Below, piece after piece: positions 10,073-20,420 of a stretch of 64,000 bases of DNA. Origin of the DNA: Aphanomyces cochlioides (lineage: Eukaryota; Oomycota; Saprolegniomycetes; Saprolegniales; Verrucalvaceae); assembly GCA_019828595.1 (NCBI GenBank), contig JAHQRK010000001.1:3224001-3288000 (forward strand), read 5' to 3'. A model generated the notes under the pieces. The model was not told the origin of the DNA, made no database searches, and saw only the letters and a list, made by a program, of their open reading frames with translations. The position numbers and the translations under genes were made by a program. Position 1 is the stretch's first letter, and every line of letters starts with the position of its first letter.

Positions 10073-11613
10073 TTTCATATGTATTTACTTCTTTTGTATC
10101 TGTGTTTGTTTGGAGCGCAGCGACTCGGAGCGTAGCGACTAGCCCCGCAGGGTCAAATTTTTTGCTTTAAAGCTGTTTTGCGTGCAAACGAGGGCGAATT
10201 GGAGCCTTGTACATAGTGGAACAGGTTCAACGTGATGTCAGCTACATTTTGGTCTATCTTTGGTGCCCCAGAGTGCTCTTGAGCTTGTTTTGTGCTTCGA
10301 CCAGGTTGGAGTGCACAATTGTTGACGTACAAGTCTAAGTGAAATTGTTTTGACCAATCAGATAAATGTCGGATGAATTTGTCGGATTTCCACGATTATC
10401 CATACATATCCTTTCGACGATTATCTGTCGTTTTCCTGTAAATGCTGGAGATTAATCTGCGATGCGCTATTCAGAAACGACATCGAAAATCGGCTCAATC
10501 TCTTGCTAGGAAATAAATGATCTATATTGCAGACAGTCTGTGAAAGATGGAAAATATACGAGAACAAAATCGAATGTTTTTTGCAAAACTTGGGAGTGGT
10601 TGGATCGTTACTGCATAATACATCTAGGAGAAAACTATAAATCTCTGACTATTGATCCGACCGCAGATGTTCCTCCTTTTCTTGTTCATAAGTTTGGACG
10701 TAGAGTTTCTTTGACACGAGTAATTCTTTCGAGGCTAATCCGTTGGATACCTTTCAACAACAAATAAGTAAGACTCTTTCGTTTAGATGATGTATGGCAA
10801 AATTGAGCAAAATAAACTGATGGGATTGGAACTCAGCCTATGTATAAATCCTTTGGATCTTCTATTTGGAATTGACTATATTGGAAATCATGAATAAAGG
10901 GTCAGTTAAAATTTGAAATGAATTGTTTTGGTTTAGACTGATAGTAATTCCATGAATACGATGAAAGAAGCGGCACTTGTCATCCCTTATTGTATATTTA
11001 TAATAAGAGTAGTTACTGCCTGTCACACACACTGGATGACTTCCAAAATATTCGCAAAGTCAAAATTTGCAAATCGCAAATTCGCCATTTATCAAATAAA
11101 AATACTCCAGCAAATTTGCGAAGACCACAAAACAGTCTTCGCAAATTTGATATATTTCTTTTTCATGATCAACGTTCATTGGGGAATCTTCTATATTTCA
11201 AGCAAGTGATGCCTATTGATTTTCGTTGCACGGCGCATTCGATGTCGCTTTCAACAAGAGCATGCCCATTGATCGATACTGGATATGCGGTCGTTGTGAA
11301 AACAGGCAATTATATGATGGCCAATCAAAATAGGTTTTGTGCTAGTATTGACCAATATAAATGCTTTACATTATGCGAAATATGTTTGTTTTGGTAGACG
11401 TAGAGAATGTTCCACCTCGCAAATCATGCTTCGTCGGATTAAAAATATCTTTGCAAAAAAGAAATGCGAAAGCGTTTGCAAAGGTTTTGGAAGTCACCCA
11501 CTATTGAGGTGTTTAATAGTAGTATACTGTACCTTAAAAAAAGGGACACTTTCCAGAGTATGTGAAACTTAAACATAGGGTGCAGGTCAGTTAAGCCCGC
11601 TCAAACCATTATC
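10073..11613. other. Mostly non-coding interval downstream of Crypton 1
   Basis: AT-rich. Just after the element, near 10113-10155, is a short imperfect GC-rich direct repeat (GAGCGCAGCGACTCGGAGCGTAGCGACT). A 75-codon ATG frame at 10540-10767 contains WEWLDRYCIIHLGENYKSL and VHKFGRRVSLTRVILSRL; its composition looks protein-like, but I cannot name it and it may be an exon of a dead element. The rest holds only chance ORFs and the palindrome at 11111-11149. Confidence 0.35.
11111..11149. repeat. Palindromic repeat, copy 1 (15 bp stem, 9 nt loop)
   Basis: CAAATTTGCGAAGAC, a 9 nt spacer, then its exact reverse complement GTCTTCGCAAATTTG. The same stem with the same spacer length but a different loop sequence recurs at 36460-36498. 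Several partial CGCAAAT boxes lie just upstream (11050-11090). Confidence 0.6.
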
Positions 11614-11637
11614 TTGGTGTTGTCTCTTAAACACCCA

Positions 11638-11934
11638 ATGAAGTCTACTCTTGTTGAAGTCTTCCCCCTTTTAACTAGACGTTTCATGTCGGAGGCTATG
11701 CAGATTTCAACGACGCAACCCTCACCGCACTTCTACATGAGAGCTATGCAACTGGTAAAACAGTGTAACAAGCACAATATTCTTGATGTAACGGAACGCT
11801 TTGGCTATTATACTTGGTTGAAGCAACAAGTGTTGTTCAAGTTTAGAAAAATTTGGAAGAAAGAAGGATATATGCAATTGGCCACCAAAAAGTTTAAGGG
11901 CCCGTCTGGCAACAGAAAATATTACAATAAATAG
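11638..11934 (+). CDS. Unrecognised ORF fragment whose 3' end is supplied by a MITE
   Basis: An ATG frame (MKSTLVEVFPLLTRRFMSEA onward, then HFYMRAMQLVKQCNKHNILD) looks protein-like, but its last codons (from about 11896) are inside MITE copy A. The original 3' end has therefore been displaced. No domain is recognised; it is likely a relic of an older element or gene. Confidence 0.25.
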   Translation: MKSTLVEVFPLLTRRFMSEAMQISTTQPSPHFYMRAMQLVKQCNKHNILDVTERFGYYTWLKQQVLFKFRKIWKKEGYMQLATKKFKGPSGNRKYYNK

Positions 11935-12147
11935 GCCCAAAATGCCATTTTGAGGCCAAATTCAATAATTTAGGTCAAAATATGAACTTGTTTATCTCCA
12001 AGAGTTTTGCACCAAGTCCAATATTTTTGGTTGGGATATACTCACTGGAGGCTCCCAAAATGCCATTTCTTTGAATATGCCATAAATCGTTGATCCCATT
12101 TTGGCTGAAAATGGCATATTGATTTTGAAATTTTGCCAGACGCACCC
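11898..12147. mobile_element. Harbinger-type MITE, copy A
   Basis: About 250 bp with 15 bp imperfect terminal inverted repeats (GGGCCCGTCTGGCAA at one end, GGGTGCGTCTGGCAA at the other) and a 3 bp target duplication TAA on both sides (11895-11897 and 12148-12150). GG-starting termini and 3 bp T-N-A duplications fit PIF/Harbinger. It has no coding capacity and is inverted relative to copies B and C. Confidence 0.85.
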
Positions 12148-12167
12148 TAACTACTCGCGAAAGTTGA

Positions 12168-12440
12168 GGGTGCGTCTGGCAAAATTTCAAAATCAATATG
12201 CCATTTTCAGCAAGATTGGGATCAACGATTTATGGCGTATTCAAAATGGAGGTAAAACCTCCATTTCGTAAAATGGCATTTTGGGAGCCTCCAGTGAGTA
12301 TATCCCAACCAAAAATATTGGATTTGGTGCAAAACTCTCTGAGATAATCAAGGTCATATTTTTACCTCAATTATTGAATTTGGCCTCAAAATGGCATTTG
12401 GGCTTATTTATTGTAATAATTTCGGTTGCCAGACGGGCCC
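12168..12440. mobile_element. Harbinger-type MITE, copy B
   Basis: About 273 bp, same family as copy A in opposite orientation, beginning only about 20 bp after it. Target duplication TGA at 12165-12167 and 12441-12443. Copies A and B together can form a very long hairpin. Confidence 0.85.
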
Positions 12441-12443
12441 TGA

Positions 12444-13077
12444 ATTCTTGGCACCTCGGAGGGAAAAGCTATGGTGTAAGCCTGTATTAATTCAAATAGT
12501 TTTGCTCAGCGATAAAATCAAATGAAGGATGAATAGACATAATCTCAGTTGAAATGTTGGACTACAAGGTTGCGATCTCAAGAAAACTCATTTGACTTGA
12601 CTAAACCATGGATAATTTGACGTTAGTATCCAACCAGTTGAATTTTCGGATGACAATAATCTAAACATGAACTACTGAACATTTATTTGTGATTTGGGTA
12701 CCAACCATGTCGTGGGAATTATAATCATTGACACATCGGTTGATGGAAATTTTGCAATCTTCAAATCGAACAATCTTACCTTGAATTTAGGAGAAGACCA
12801 CGTTGATAATGTGATTGAAATCCTGTGATACACGAGATTAAAGATGGAGAAACTGTAGTCAAAACAATCTCATTAGTGAAAAAATAAAGCATGATAAAAG
12901 ACTTCGCCATCATGCAATTGTGGCGCGAATACTCAAGGCGAAGCGCATTGAAATCATGTTTGTAGCCCACACCGAGGAAATTGTTGTATACATTATAGCG
13001 AGTAATTGCTTGATCCCCAATCATTCCAACACCACCATTAGTTGTAGGATCAAGTAAATATTATTTACTTATGCACG
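12444..13077. other. Interval without a supportable gene
   Basis: AT-rich sequence between MITE B and the hAT pseudogene. An 82-codon minus-strand frame (12776-13024) contains TRYNVYNNFLGVGYKHDF but matches no family I know. Confidence 0.35.
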
Positions 13078-13875
13078 TTATGCAATTCCCATTGATGCTG
13101 TGTGAATGAATGCCCAACATGAGCTGACAATTTCTAACAAAGACCCGTCATTATTCCATTCTTGAAACAAGTACACAAAGCAACGATAAATTTCAGACGT
13201 TTCTTGGATCTTCGCAAAACGAGTAACCAAAGCATTCCGAGATTTAACAAAAGCAGTGATATCTCGGCAAAACGCCAATATGGACTCAAATCGATCGAGT
13301 TTGCATATAAATTTTACCAACAAATTTAGGCCATGTGCACCACATCCATTACAAATCAAACCAGGATACTTTTTCTCCAGAATTCTCGAAGCACCAACCA
13401 TATTGGGTGCATTATCGGTGACAATGCTAATAACTTTTTCAGTCCCAATTTTGAGAATTTGCTGCTCAACTTCGTCGGCAACATTTTGTTTGGTTTGGGA
13501 AATTCCACTCGTGTCAATAGTGTCAATCAAAATAGATTTAGCATAAGAGCCAGGGTTGATTACCACAAAATTTACAAGATGTTGATTACGAATGTTCAAC
13601 CAACCATCAGTAACGAGAGTAACTCCGGAAGTTTGGTCGAGTGCCATACTAATTTGTTGACAAAGTTTTGAGTGAGCTGCAGTAAGTAGACTTCCACGCA
13701 GTTGCTTGGAAGTAGGGGGAGTCCAAGAAGGACGCCATAGTTGAATGAATGTTCGTAAGATAGATTAATCAGTAAGCTTAAAAGGGACACCTCTTTGATA
13801 AAAGACATTAGCAAAAACCTCGTCAAGCCTGCCACTAAGTAATCCTGAAGTCGAATCAATCCAGTTGGTCATGGG
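13078..13875 (-). pseudogene. hAT-family transposase (DUF659 part), degraded
   Basis: Minus strand. The segment RPSWTPPTSKQLRGSLLTAA, then MALDQTSGVTLVTDGWLNIR, VTDNAPNMVGASRILEKKYP and CNGCGAHGLNLLVK is the DUF659 region of hAT transposases (catalytic Asp in VTDGW and VTDNA contexts). Upstream, GLLSGRLDEVFANVFYQRGV reads into a stop near 13767 in one frame and resumes in another, so at least one frameshift is present. The BED zinc finger and the C-terminal dimerisation domain are both missing. It is non-functional by sequence. Confidence 0.75.
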
Positions 13876-13915
13876 TCTACCAGAATGAGCTGTTGCAGTG
13901 GCAGAATTAGTTAAT

Positions 13916-13930
13916 AGAGAGGTTTCGCAA
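13916..13930. repeat. Solitary Harbinger terminus
   Basis: AGAGAGGTTTCGCAA, identical to the left terminus of the element at 14294, occurs here alone, followed within 30 bp by MITE C. It suggests a truncated second copy or a nested insertion. Confidence 0.5.
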
Positions 13931-13957
13931 GGCGTCGTATAGTATCATATAAAATTA

Positions 13958-14231
13958 GGGTGCGTCTGGCAAAATTTCAAAATCAATATGCCATATTCAG
14001 CTAAATTGGGATCAACGATTTATGACATATTCAAAATAGAGGTATAACCTCCATCTCGTAAAATGGCATTTTGGGAGCCTCCAGTGAGTATATCCCAACC
14101 AAAAATATTGGATTTAGTGCAAAACTCTTTGAGATAAACAAGTTCATATTTTGACCTAAATTATTGAATTTGGCCTCAAAATGGCATTTTGGGCCTATTT
14201 ATTGTAATATTTTCGGTTGCCAGACGGGCCC
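13958..14231. mobile_element. Harbinger-type MITE, copy C
   Basis: About 274 bp, same family and orientation as copy B, with target duplication TTA at 13955-13957 and 14232-14234. Its left end lies just downstream of the solitary terminus at 13916. Confidence 0.85.
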
Positions 14232-14526
14232 TTATTTGTTTATGCAGGATATTGTCAAATTTAATTTAGATATGATAATCCAAGTTTGAAAATAGAGAGG
14301 TTTCGCAACTGGTAGTATAGCATAAAATATCATATGAATTTATTAATTCATAGAGGTTACTGCAAAACATTATCTCGATATGATATTTGCCTTGTGAAAA
14401 TGTCATAAAAGCCTTCGTCTATATGACCTTGCTCTCTCATAGAAGAACCCGTAGAAACTTGTACGAACAATATAAAATATCGCAGTGCAGTTGTCGTACA
14501 GACAGTCGCGCAATACGCATGAGCAA

Positions 14527-15281
14527 CGAGATGACAACAACGCAGGAATGCATCGATCACGAGGAGTTGCAGCTTAACAATGAAACAAAGGAGGATGCTC
14601 CGAAGAGGAAGAAGCGGTTTTCATTCAAGCCAGAGCACGACGAAAGGCTGCTTTTAGAAGTTCTCGGAGACGATGGCATCTTCAACAAATCGACTACGAA
14701 AGCTCAAACTTGGACGACCATAGAGAAGACTTTACGTGGCCTTGGAATTGATGCGTCCAGTCACAGCTTACAGTGTCGTCTTCGTTTGCTGCACGAAGGC
14801 CACCTTGAAGAAGAAAAAGTATCGAAGGCTGCGAGTGGAGTCGCCGAAGACATGACGGAAATCAAGCGGCTCCTCACGGAGTATCATGAAGCTTTGGAGG
14901 ATGCAAAGGAGGAAAAAAAAGAGAAAGTGCTCAAAAATGGACACTATCGAAGAAGCTAACGCAGTAGGTGGAGCAGCTCTACGTGAGGCTGCACTGTGTG
15001 GAATGGTGAAGGAACAAATAAAGAAGTCTGAAAAGATCGATATCAACACGGTCCTACGAGCAATGACAGACGCGAAAGATGCCGAGCTCAAAATTCGACA
15101 ACGTGAGTTGGAGTTGAAAGAAATCCAAATAACAGAGGACGCGGCGTACAAGAAACGGATGATGGAGAATGAAGCAAAAAGCCTTGAATTGGAATTGCGA
15201 AAGGCTGAAAACGACGCCAAGGCACTTCAGCTCCAGAACAGCATGATGGAAATCATGAAGCAATTCACTTCAAAGGGCTAG
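14527..15281 (+). pseudogene. Harbinger Myb/SANT-like accessory protein, frameshifted
   Basis: The first frame from about 14527 (a start at 14521 or 14530 is equally possible) encodes a Myb/SANT-like domain (FSFKPEHDERLLLEVLGDDG through TWTTIEKTLRGLGID) and ends at 14959. The second frame, open to 15281, carries a long coiled coil (AELKIRQRELELKEIQITED, EAKSLELELRKAENDAKALQ). The two are joined in register if one A is removed from the A5 run at 14933-14937, giving VLK-MDTIEEANAVGG. This is a single-base frameshift. The downstream frame has its own ATG at 14937, so two separate products are a less likely alternative. Confidence 0.7.
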
Positions 15282-15338
15282 AACGGTACATGATAAATTC
15301 ATAATTCACATTTAGACTCTTCCATTACTTAATCATGA

Positions 15339-16379
15339 TTAAATGTCATCAAGATATTCATCCAGCGTTGGTGTTGGAGTACCAAAGAACTTGCTTGTCA
15401 AGTTTCCACCTCGAGTACATGCCAAACAGTTTGTTAAGAAGGCTCCAATAATGTATAGCTTTCCCACTGGGGATAGGAAAACTTTCAAATTTTTCTTGTA
15501 ATCGAGAAATGCCCATGATCGAATGACGTCTCCAAAACATCATTCAACACAAACTCGAACGCGGCTCATACGCCGGTTGAATTCAGATTGTTCACGGCTA
15601 AGATTGGATGACTTGTATGGACCAATAAGCCAATTGAGCAAGGGGTACGCTGGGTCACCATAGAGCTTGAAATTCTCTCCAAGGGAAAGCATTTTAGCGC
15701 CAAGTCCACTCTCGCGTAGGAGTGCAACGTCATGGCGACGACCCTCGATGGGTCCATACAATGACGCGATGAGACCGTTTGCAAGGACGACGCTTTGAAA
15801 CTTTATAGCATGAACCCTCTTGTGGCCACTATATGCCTGGCGTTGATGTCGACTTGGTCGTGAGATTGGACGAACGCTGCCATCTATAAATCCAGTGCAG
15901 TTCAATGGAACACCAGACTTGTTGGTGATCGCTCTTACAGACTCTTGGCCATACATTTGTAGTACATGTCGATCAAACGCTACTTTGGAGTGATATCTAT
16001 CATACAAATGCTTTACCATAAACATGAATATACGACAAAGTGCAGGTTTGGAGCGTCCAAATATTAGCGCCAAGTCGAACCATCGATTGGGATACGTGAG
16101 CCGGCGTAAAAGGATCAAACACGCTTCAACATGAGTCACTCTTGTTCGACATGGCAGGATCAGGACCGAGCTCGATCCTAGTTTGTTGACCAAAGAAAAA
16201 AAGTCTGCCTTTCGGAATCGGAATAAATCCACAAAGCTGGTCTCACTGTACGAATCAATGTCAAAGCGAAGGACTGGGATGCTGATACGTTGACGAATCG
16301 ATCTGTCCAGCAGCGCATAGACAAGGGCATCGTATCCTTCAGAGTAGGCAAAGAGAGCGACCGCCCATGATGCATCCAT
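15339..16379 (-). pseudogene. PIF/Harbinger DDE transposase with premature TGA
   Basis: From MDASWAVALFAYSEG at 16379, the nuclease domain shows the first Asp in GFIDGSVRPISRPS, the second in LYGDPAYPLLNWLIG and the Glu in MSRVRVCVE. Immediately after that Glu is TGA at 15540-15542, exactly where the family has Trp (E-W/x-x-FG). Reading on in the same frame gives CFGDVIRSWAFLDYKKNLKV and then FGTPTPTLDEYLDDI up to TAA at 15339-15341. A TGG to TGA change thus cuts off the last 66 residues. Upstream Met codons at 16487 and nearby are possible but add a non-conserved extension. Confidence 0.82.
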
Positions 16380-16671
16380 TGTAGTACTGAAACCTATACT
16401 ACAAAGAGGTCGCGAAACGCTTTCTCTTCCTGTCATACAAGAATCTAGTATAGCATATCCATAGTACATTCGGGAACTATAATACATATTTGCGAAACCT
16501 CTCTAATATCACATACGTCTCAACTTTACGTATCAGCCTCGAAACACTTTACACATACATTACGCAAAGTGTACCGTAAATAACGTTACGTACTAGTATC
16601 ATGTTGCAGGCGTTCTTTAAACACAGGTCCTGCTAAACTATCATTTTTTATCTCGTAGGAAACAAGGAAAT

Positions 16672-17026
16672 ATGGTGATGGACAGCGTCATGTTTGATCA
16701 AACTGCTGGCCGTGTACAGGAGGAACAACCTCGAAGCTTATCTAAAGAAGAACGACTTGATATTCTACGCTTGCATATGCTCATTTTAGGCTCCAGAATA
16801 TTCCAGACGTCAGTGGATACATTGCCAACATCTTAGTGCGGCGCAAAAAAATTGTGAAAGAAATATGGAAATCATATATTTCAAACGAAAAATTTCCTGT
16901 TAGACAGCTACCAGCAAACAGAACAAATCATACTAAATTTACACATATACCAATCACCACTGGAATTACCATGTTAATTCAGGATTATGTTCGCCAACGT
17001 CATAAAGAACAGCACTGTGGCCAATG
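16672..17026 (+). pseudogene. Fragment of a helix-turn-helix transposase N-terminus (probable)
   Basis: The first frame MVMDSVMFDQTAGRVQEEQP ... SLSKEERLDILRLHM breaks near 16790. A second frame carries IANILVRRKKIVKEIWKSYI ... RQLPANRTNHTKFTHIPI. The pattern of a helix-turn-helix followed by an IW-x-Y box and an N/R-rich linker resembles the DNA-binding part of mariner-like transposases of this lineage. No catalytic domain follows. Confidence 0.3.
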
Positions 17027-17402
17027 ATGTTTTAGCTTTGTTACAGGAAAATATATGTACAGTGATCCGGGAAACATAAGACCACAGGCGACTATTCGCT
17101 GACTGGTTCATTCCAGGCTCAACATGGATTCCATGAACTGACATAAATATTAACCTGTCAAATAAAATATTTTATTTGAAATAGAGTGAGATTCTTGTGT
17201 TGGACACGCTTTTATGACTTTATATACTATGAAAATTGCCTGAAATGATGAATTACTCAGTATGTCATGCGATCGATCATAAGTCTGTGTTTTTGAAGAA
17301 ACATGAACAACTCTATAATTTAATATTTGCTGCATTCATTTTGAAGAAGTGTCATTGAACAAGCCGTCTCGATGCAAGACGAAATGCAAACAGTATATTG
17401 AA

Positions 17403-17740
17403 TCAATTAACTTTTGGCAATGCTTTTCTAAAGCTAGATCTTATTGTTTCTGGAGTGATTGCATCACAGGCTATAATCGCCCGTTTGAACGTCGCCATTC
17501 TTTTTCCTTGGCGGTGCGCTGATGGTCGTCTCGGCAAGCCACATTCGGCATAGGACACTTTTGAAAGGGCGCCCATCACGCCAGCATCAAGTGGCTGCAA
17601 TACTTATGTGCAGTTCTTGGGCTATTAGAGGGCAGAGGCATGAGCTCAACTCCTCCTCCACAATAGAGTAACTTTCAGCTCACATGAGCAGCAAAATTAT
17701 CAACTACAAATAGTGTTGGTCCTCGCACTTCAGAATATAC
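17403..17740 (-). pseudogene. pogo/Fot1-like (DDE_1) transposase remnant
   Basis: Minus strand: RGPTLFVVDNFAAHVS (second Asp of a DDE_1 domain), a stop, VELMPLPSNS in the next segment, then MQPLDAGVMGALSKVSYAEC and ITPETIRSSFRKALPKVN at the end. The order VDN-x-H, LPxxxT, QPLDxGVxG is diagnostic of pogo/Tigger/Fot1-type integrase domains. Stops and frame changes make it a relic. The mariner element at 17752 is inserted at its upstream edge. Confidence 0.6.
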
Positions 17741-17751
17741 TTCTGTTCATA

Positions 17752-19538
17752 CTCCCTCCGTCCGAGTTCTTTTGATCAATTTCAGTCAGTTTCATTTCTG
17801 AAAACTTTTGAGCAATCTCGAGAATACATCCACGTTCATCAAATTATTCATTTAGCTCCTACTCGACATTCCATTCACTAAGCAGAAGCTCTTGGTAACC
17901 ACTGGTATCTTGATCTTCGCCGACCATCACAATCTCTTCAAATAGGTCACCAAGCTCATCGACGTTTCGTTGCAAGACGGCTTCATCAGCTGCTCGCTTT
18001 GCAAGAGCCATACGATCTACAGAAGTCAGTGTTTCCAGCGTCTCAGTGTAGACAGTGCGATCACAGACTCGGTTTTCCATCAATCGACCGTCCCTGAGCA
18101 GTTTCTCTTTGTGCAAATGGGGCAGCTTATACTTATTTCCACCGCCTTTTTTCAAAATTTCCTCCATGCAGGCTTGTAGTGATTGGAAATTAAATTCTAA
18201 TTTCTGCCATGGATACACTTCGAAAGCTTCATTTACAGCAGTCACCAGGTCGGTCAAGTTGTTCATACGGTGCACTTGTTGGAGGGATTGAATTGCAGCA
18301 AAAAATCCAAGATCGCACACATTGGTATCCGGTGAGTTAGGTGGTTGATTCGCAAAAGCCATATCCCAACCATGAGGACGAAGTCTTTCAAATACACTTG
18401 ATAATTCAAAATCGTCGGGAGTGACGTGAGTTCTTGCATTATCTTGTTGGATGCGTATTGTCTTTCCATATTCTTCCTTCGGCCAATACGATACAATTCG
18501 AGGTATAAGTTTTTTCACAAGCATGGCTCGATACACTTCCTTAGTAACGGTGACGTTTTTCATTTCAAGAGTTCCACGGGGTCTGTGTCGACTGGCACGC
18601 TGAGCAGGTAGCCATGCAATGAAAGGCCACGTTCCGAGTTTACCATCCCAGTACACGCCCGAATTATGCAAATATCGAGGCCGAGCAACGGCTGATAGGA
18701 ACATTACTTTTGATATAAATCGCTTGCTTTGACAGCTGCGTTCAGGTTCTGGCTCACCTGGGGCAAGGTAATATGTTTGGGTCGATTTGGAAAGGTAAAA
18801 CCATTTTTCGTCGATGTGTATGTATTCATACATCGACTGGAATTCAAGGCTCACAGGATTGATGAATGACATGGCATATTGCACACGGAGCATCATATTT
18901 GTGTCGGACAAGAGAGGTTTCACTGCATTGGAGCATCGTCGAATCAATTGACGCTTGAAATAGTCATGGAGTGTCGATTTGGGGATTCCTGATTCCTTTG
19001 CCATGGATCTAAAGTTCATCCTCAGTCTCAATGGGATGTCCACCAACTTTTTTGTAATTGCTTCTGGAGTCCAAAGCATTGGCCGCCCACTTCGCTTGAG
19101 TCCAGACAAAACGTCAACGTTTATGGCTCCCATAAGGACGCCTTGCTTCTTTGTGGACGACCATATTCTTCGGATTGTCACTGGAGACACACCATATCCA
19201 TCTGCAATCTCAGTGTAGACCTCCATGGTGACTTTTGGCTTCATAAGGAACTCACGGAGAATGGCCTCGCGCTCTTTATCTGGCAGATTTCGCATGCCAA
19301 CAATCTTTCCGCCACGTTTGGACTTTGACATTCACTCTGTTTTGCTGTATGCCGACGTGCCAAGATGTTCGACGATAAGTTCCGAGCGCTTGAGAACGAT
19401 GCACCGTGTAAAAATGATATGGAGATGCTTGTTTTGAGCCGCTTATTATTTTTAGCCAATCCATTTCCGTTATTTATGTATAATGAGCTTAATAACCAAT
19501 CAAAACGTTTTGTGATCAAAGTTCTCGGACGGAGGGAG
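17752..19538. mobile_element. Mariner-like element with Stowaway-type termini
   Basis: The termini CTCCCTCCGTCCGAG (17752) and CTCGGACGGAGGGAG (ending 19538) are perfect 15 bp inverted repeats extended imperfectly to about 30 bp. TA flanks both sides (17750-17751 and 19539-19540), the expected mariner target duplication. The 1.79 kb interior contains one uninterrupted transposase gene, so this copy may be recent and autonomous. Confidence 0.9.
17859..19331 (-). CDS. Mariner-like (Tc1/mariner, plant-type DD39D-related) transposase, intact
   Basis: 490 residues without interruption. The N-terminal helix-turn-helix region contains AILREFLMKPKVTMEVYTEI and IADGYGVSPVTIRRIW, followed by a second HTH (ESGIPKSTLHDYFK). 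The catalytic acids are in YIHIDEKWFYLSK, IRIQQDNARTHV and NSPDTNVCDLGFFAAIQSLQ. The last box is the form seen in plant mariner-like elements, which have 39 residues between the second and third Asp; I count about 42 here. The start ATG at 19329-19331 is 200 bp inside the right terminus. The product cuts and pastes the element between TA sites. It could also mobilise MITEs with matching ends. Confidence 0.92.
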   Translation of the reverse strand: MSKSKRGGKIVGMRNLPDKEREAILREFLMKPKVTMEVYTEIADGYGVSPVTIRRIWSSTKKQGVLMGAINVDVLSGLKRSGRPMLWTPEAITKKLVDIPLRLRMNFRSMAKESGIPKSTLHDYFKRQLIRRCSNAVKPLLSDTNMMLRVQYAMSFINPVSLEFQSMYEYIHIDEKWFYLSKSTQTYYLAPGEPEPERSCQSKRFISKVMFLSAVARPRYLHNSGVYWDGKLGTWPFIAWLPAQRASRHRPRGTLEMKNVTVTKEVYRAMLVKKLIPRIVSYWPKEEYGKTIRIQQDNARTHVTPDDFELSSVFERLRPHGWDMAFANQPPNSPDTNVCDLGFFAAIQSLQQVHRMNNLTDLVTAVNEAFEVYPWQKLEFNFQSLQACMEEILKKGGGNKYKLPHLHKEKLLRDGRLMENRVCDRTVYTETLETLTSVDRMALAKRAADEAVLQRNVDELGDLFEEIVMVGEDQDTSGYQELLLSEWNVE

Positions 19539-19785
19539 TATAATTTAAGAGGTCCGGAAGAATGAGATGACATATTTGATAGTTGCACTCTCATCATTTC
19601 TGATATTTTTTCGTCTTACTACACTCTAGAGAGCAATCCTCAAGTTTCAGTAGCTTTCATTCTCATATTTCTCTTTCTAGCCTGCTTCTAGATATGAACT
19701 ATTTTCATCTCTGAGTCAACCATTCGAGGAAATGTGTAAATCATTCGAATAGAGTCCATTTGTAGGATGCTAGGGAAACGCATGT

Positions 19786-20079
19786 ATGAAGGCTACCATT
19801 GAAATCATGTACAGATTACAAATTACTTCGAAGTACAAAAATGAGGTAATAATTATAAAAAATGTAATTATCCATTCATATACTAAAGATCCCCACAAGG
19901 ACGAAGACATACAACACAAATTCTCCTGGAGGTGTATAACGACGGCTTCATGCTTGTTGACACGTGAGGAACTCCTAGATTTAAATGAAAATTTCTGTTC
20001 CAACTTTTGGGACGAATATAAGTCTATATCGAGTGAGAATATCATTAATGTAGATGAAACGGTCAGATGTGCGTTTTGA
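19786..20079 (+). pseudogene. pogo/Fot1-like transposase fragment
   Basis: The open stretch HKFSWRCITTASCLLTREEL then LDLNENFCSNFWDEYKSISS and ENIINVDETVRCAF matches the linker and first catalytic Asp (VDET) region of pogo-like DDE_1 transposases. It stops directly after the first Asp. It is in the opposite orientation to the pogo relic at 17403-17740, so the two are probably separate copies. Confidence 0.5.
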
Positions 20080-20420
20080 AGATGAGTGGAAAATGCATGG
20101 TCATCCTTGAAAAGTCGCTAATATTGGGAGCTATAGATCACTTTGCATTCTGAAGAGCATCTAGTTTGATAAGTCAAATACTTTGTTTTCGGTAGTTTTC
20201 ATTTTATGCCGATGAACATCCCTGTAGTTTGAAAAAAATAGCGGTTGCTTGAAGGGGTGCCGCGTTGATGTCGAACCTTTCCAACCGACTTAATCTGTAC
20301 ACAGGATAACACACAAATGGGGAACAATCAGGGGCACGAATAAAATTATTTTCTGTTTATTTATTTTGGTTTTTTTTAAGTGTTAAATTCGAAAATGGTT
20401 AAATGAAATGAATTTTGGTT

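Larger units (their letters stand above)
14294..16504. mobile_element. Terminally complete PIF/Harbinger transposon (2.2 kb)
   Basis: The perfect 15 bp termini AGAGAGGTTTCGCAA (14294) and TTGCGAAACCTCTCT (ending 16504) enclose two convergent genes typical of PIF/Harbinger: a Myb/SANT-like protein on the plus strand and a DDE transposase on the minus strand. Flanking AAT on both sides may be the 3 bp target duplication. Both genes are broken (see the nested entries), so the copy is probably non-autonomous, though its ends could still be mobilised in trans. Confidence 0.85.

Noticed and set aside
16505..17060. CAGTGATCCGGGAAACATAAG at 17060 as a Tc1/pogo terminus
   Set aside because: It looks like a transposon end next to a TA, but no inverted partner was found in the window.
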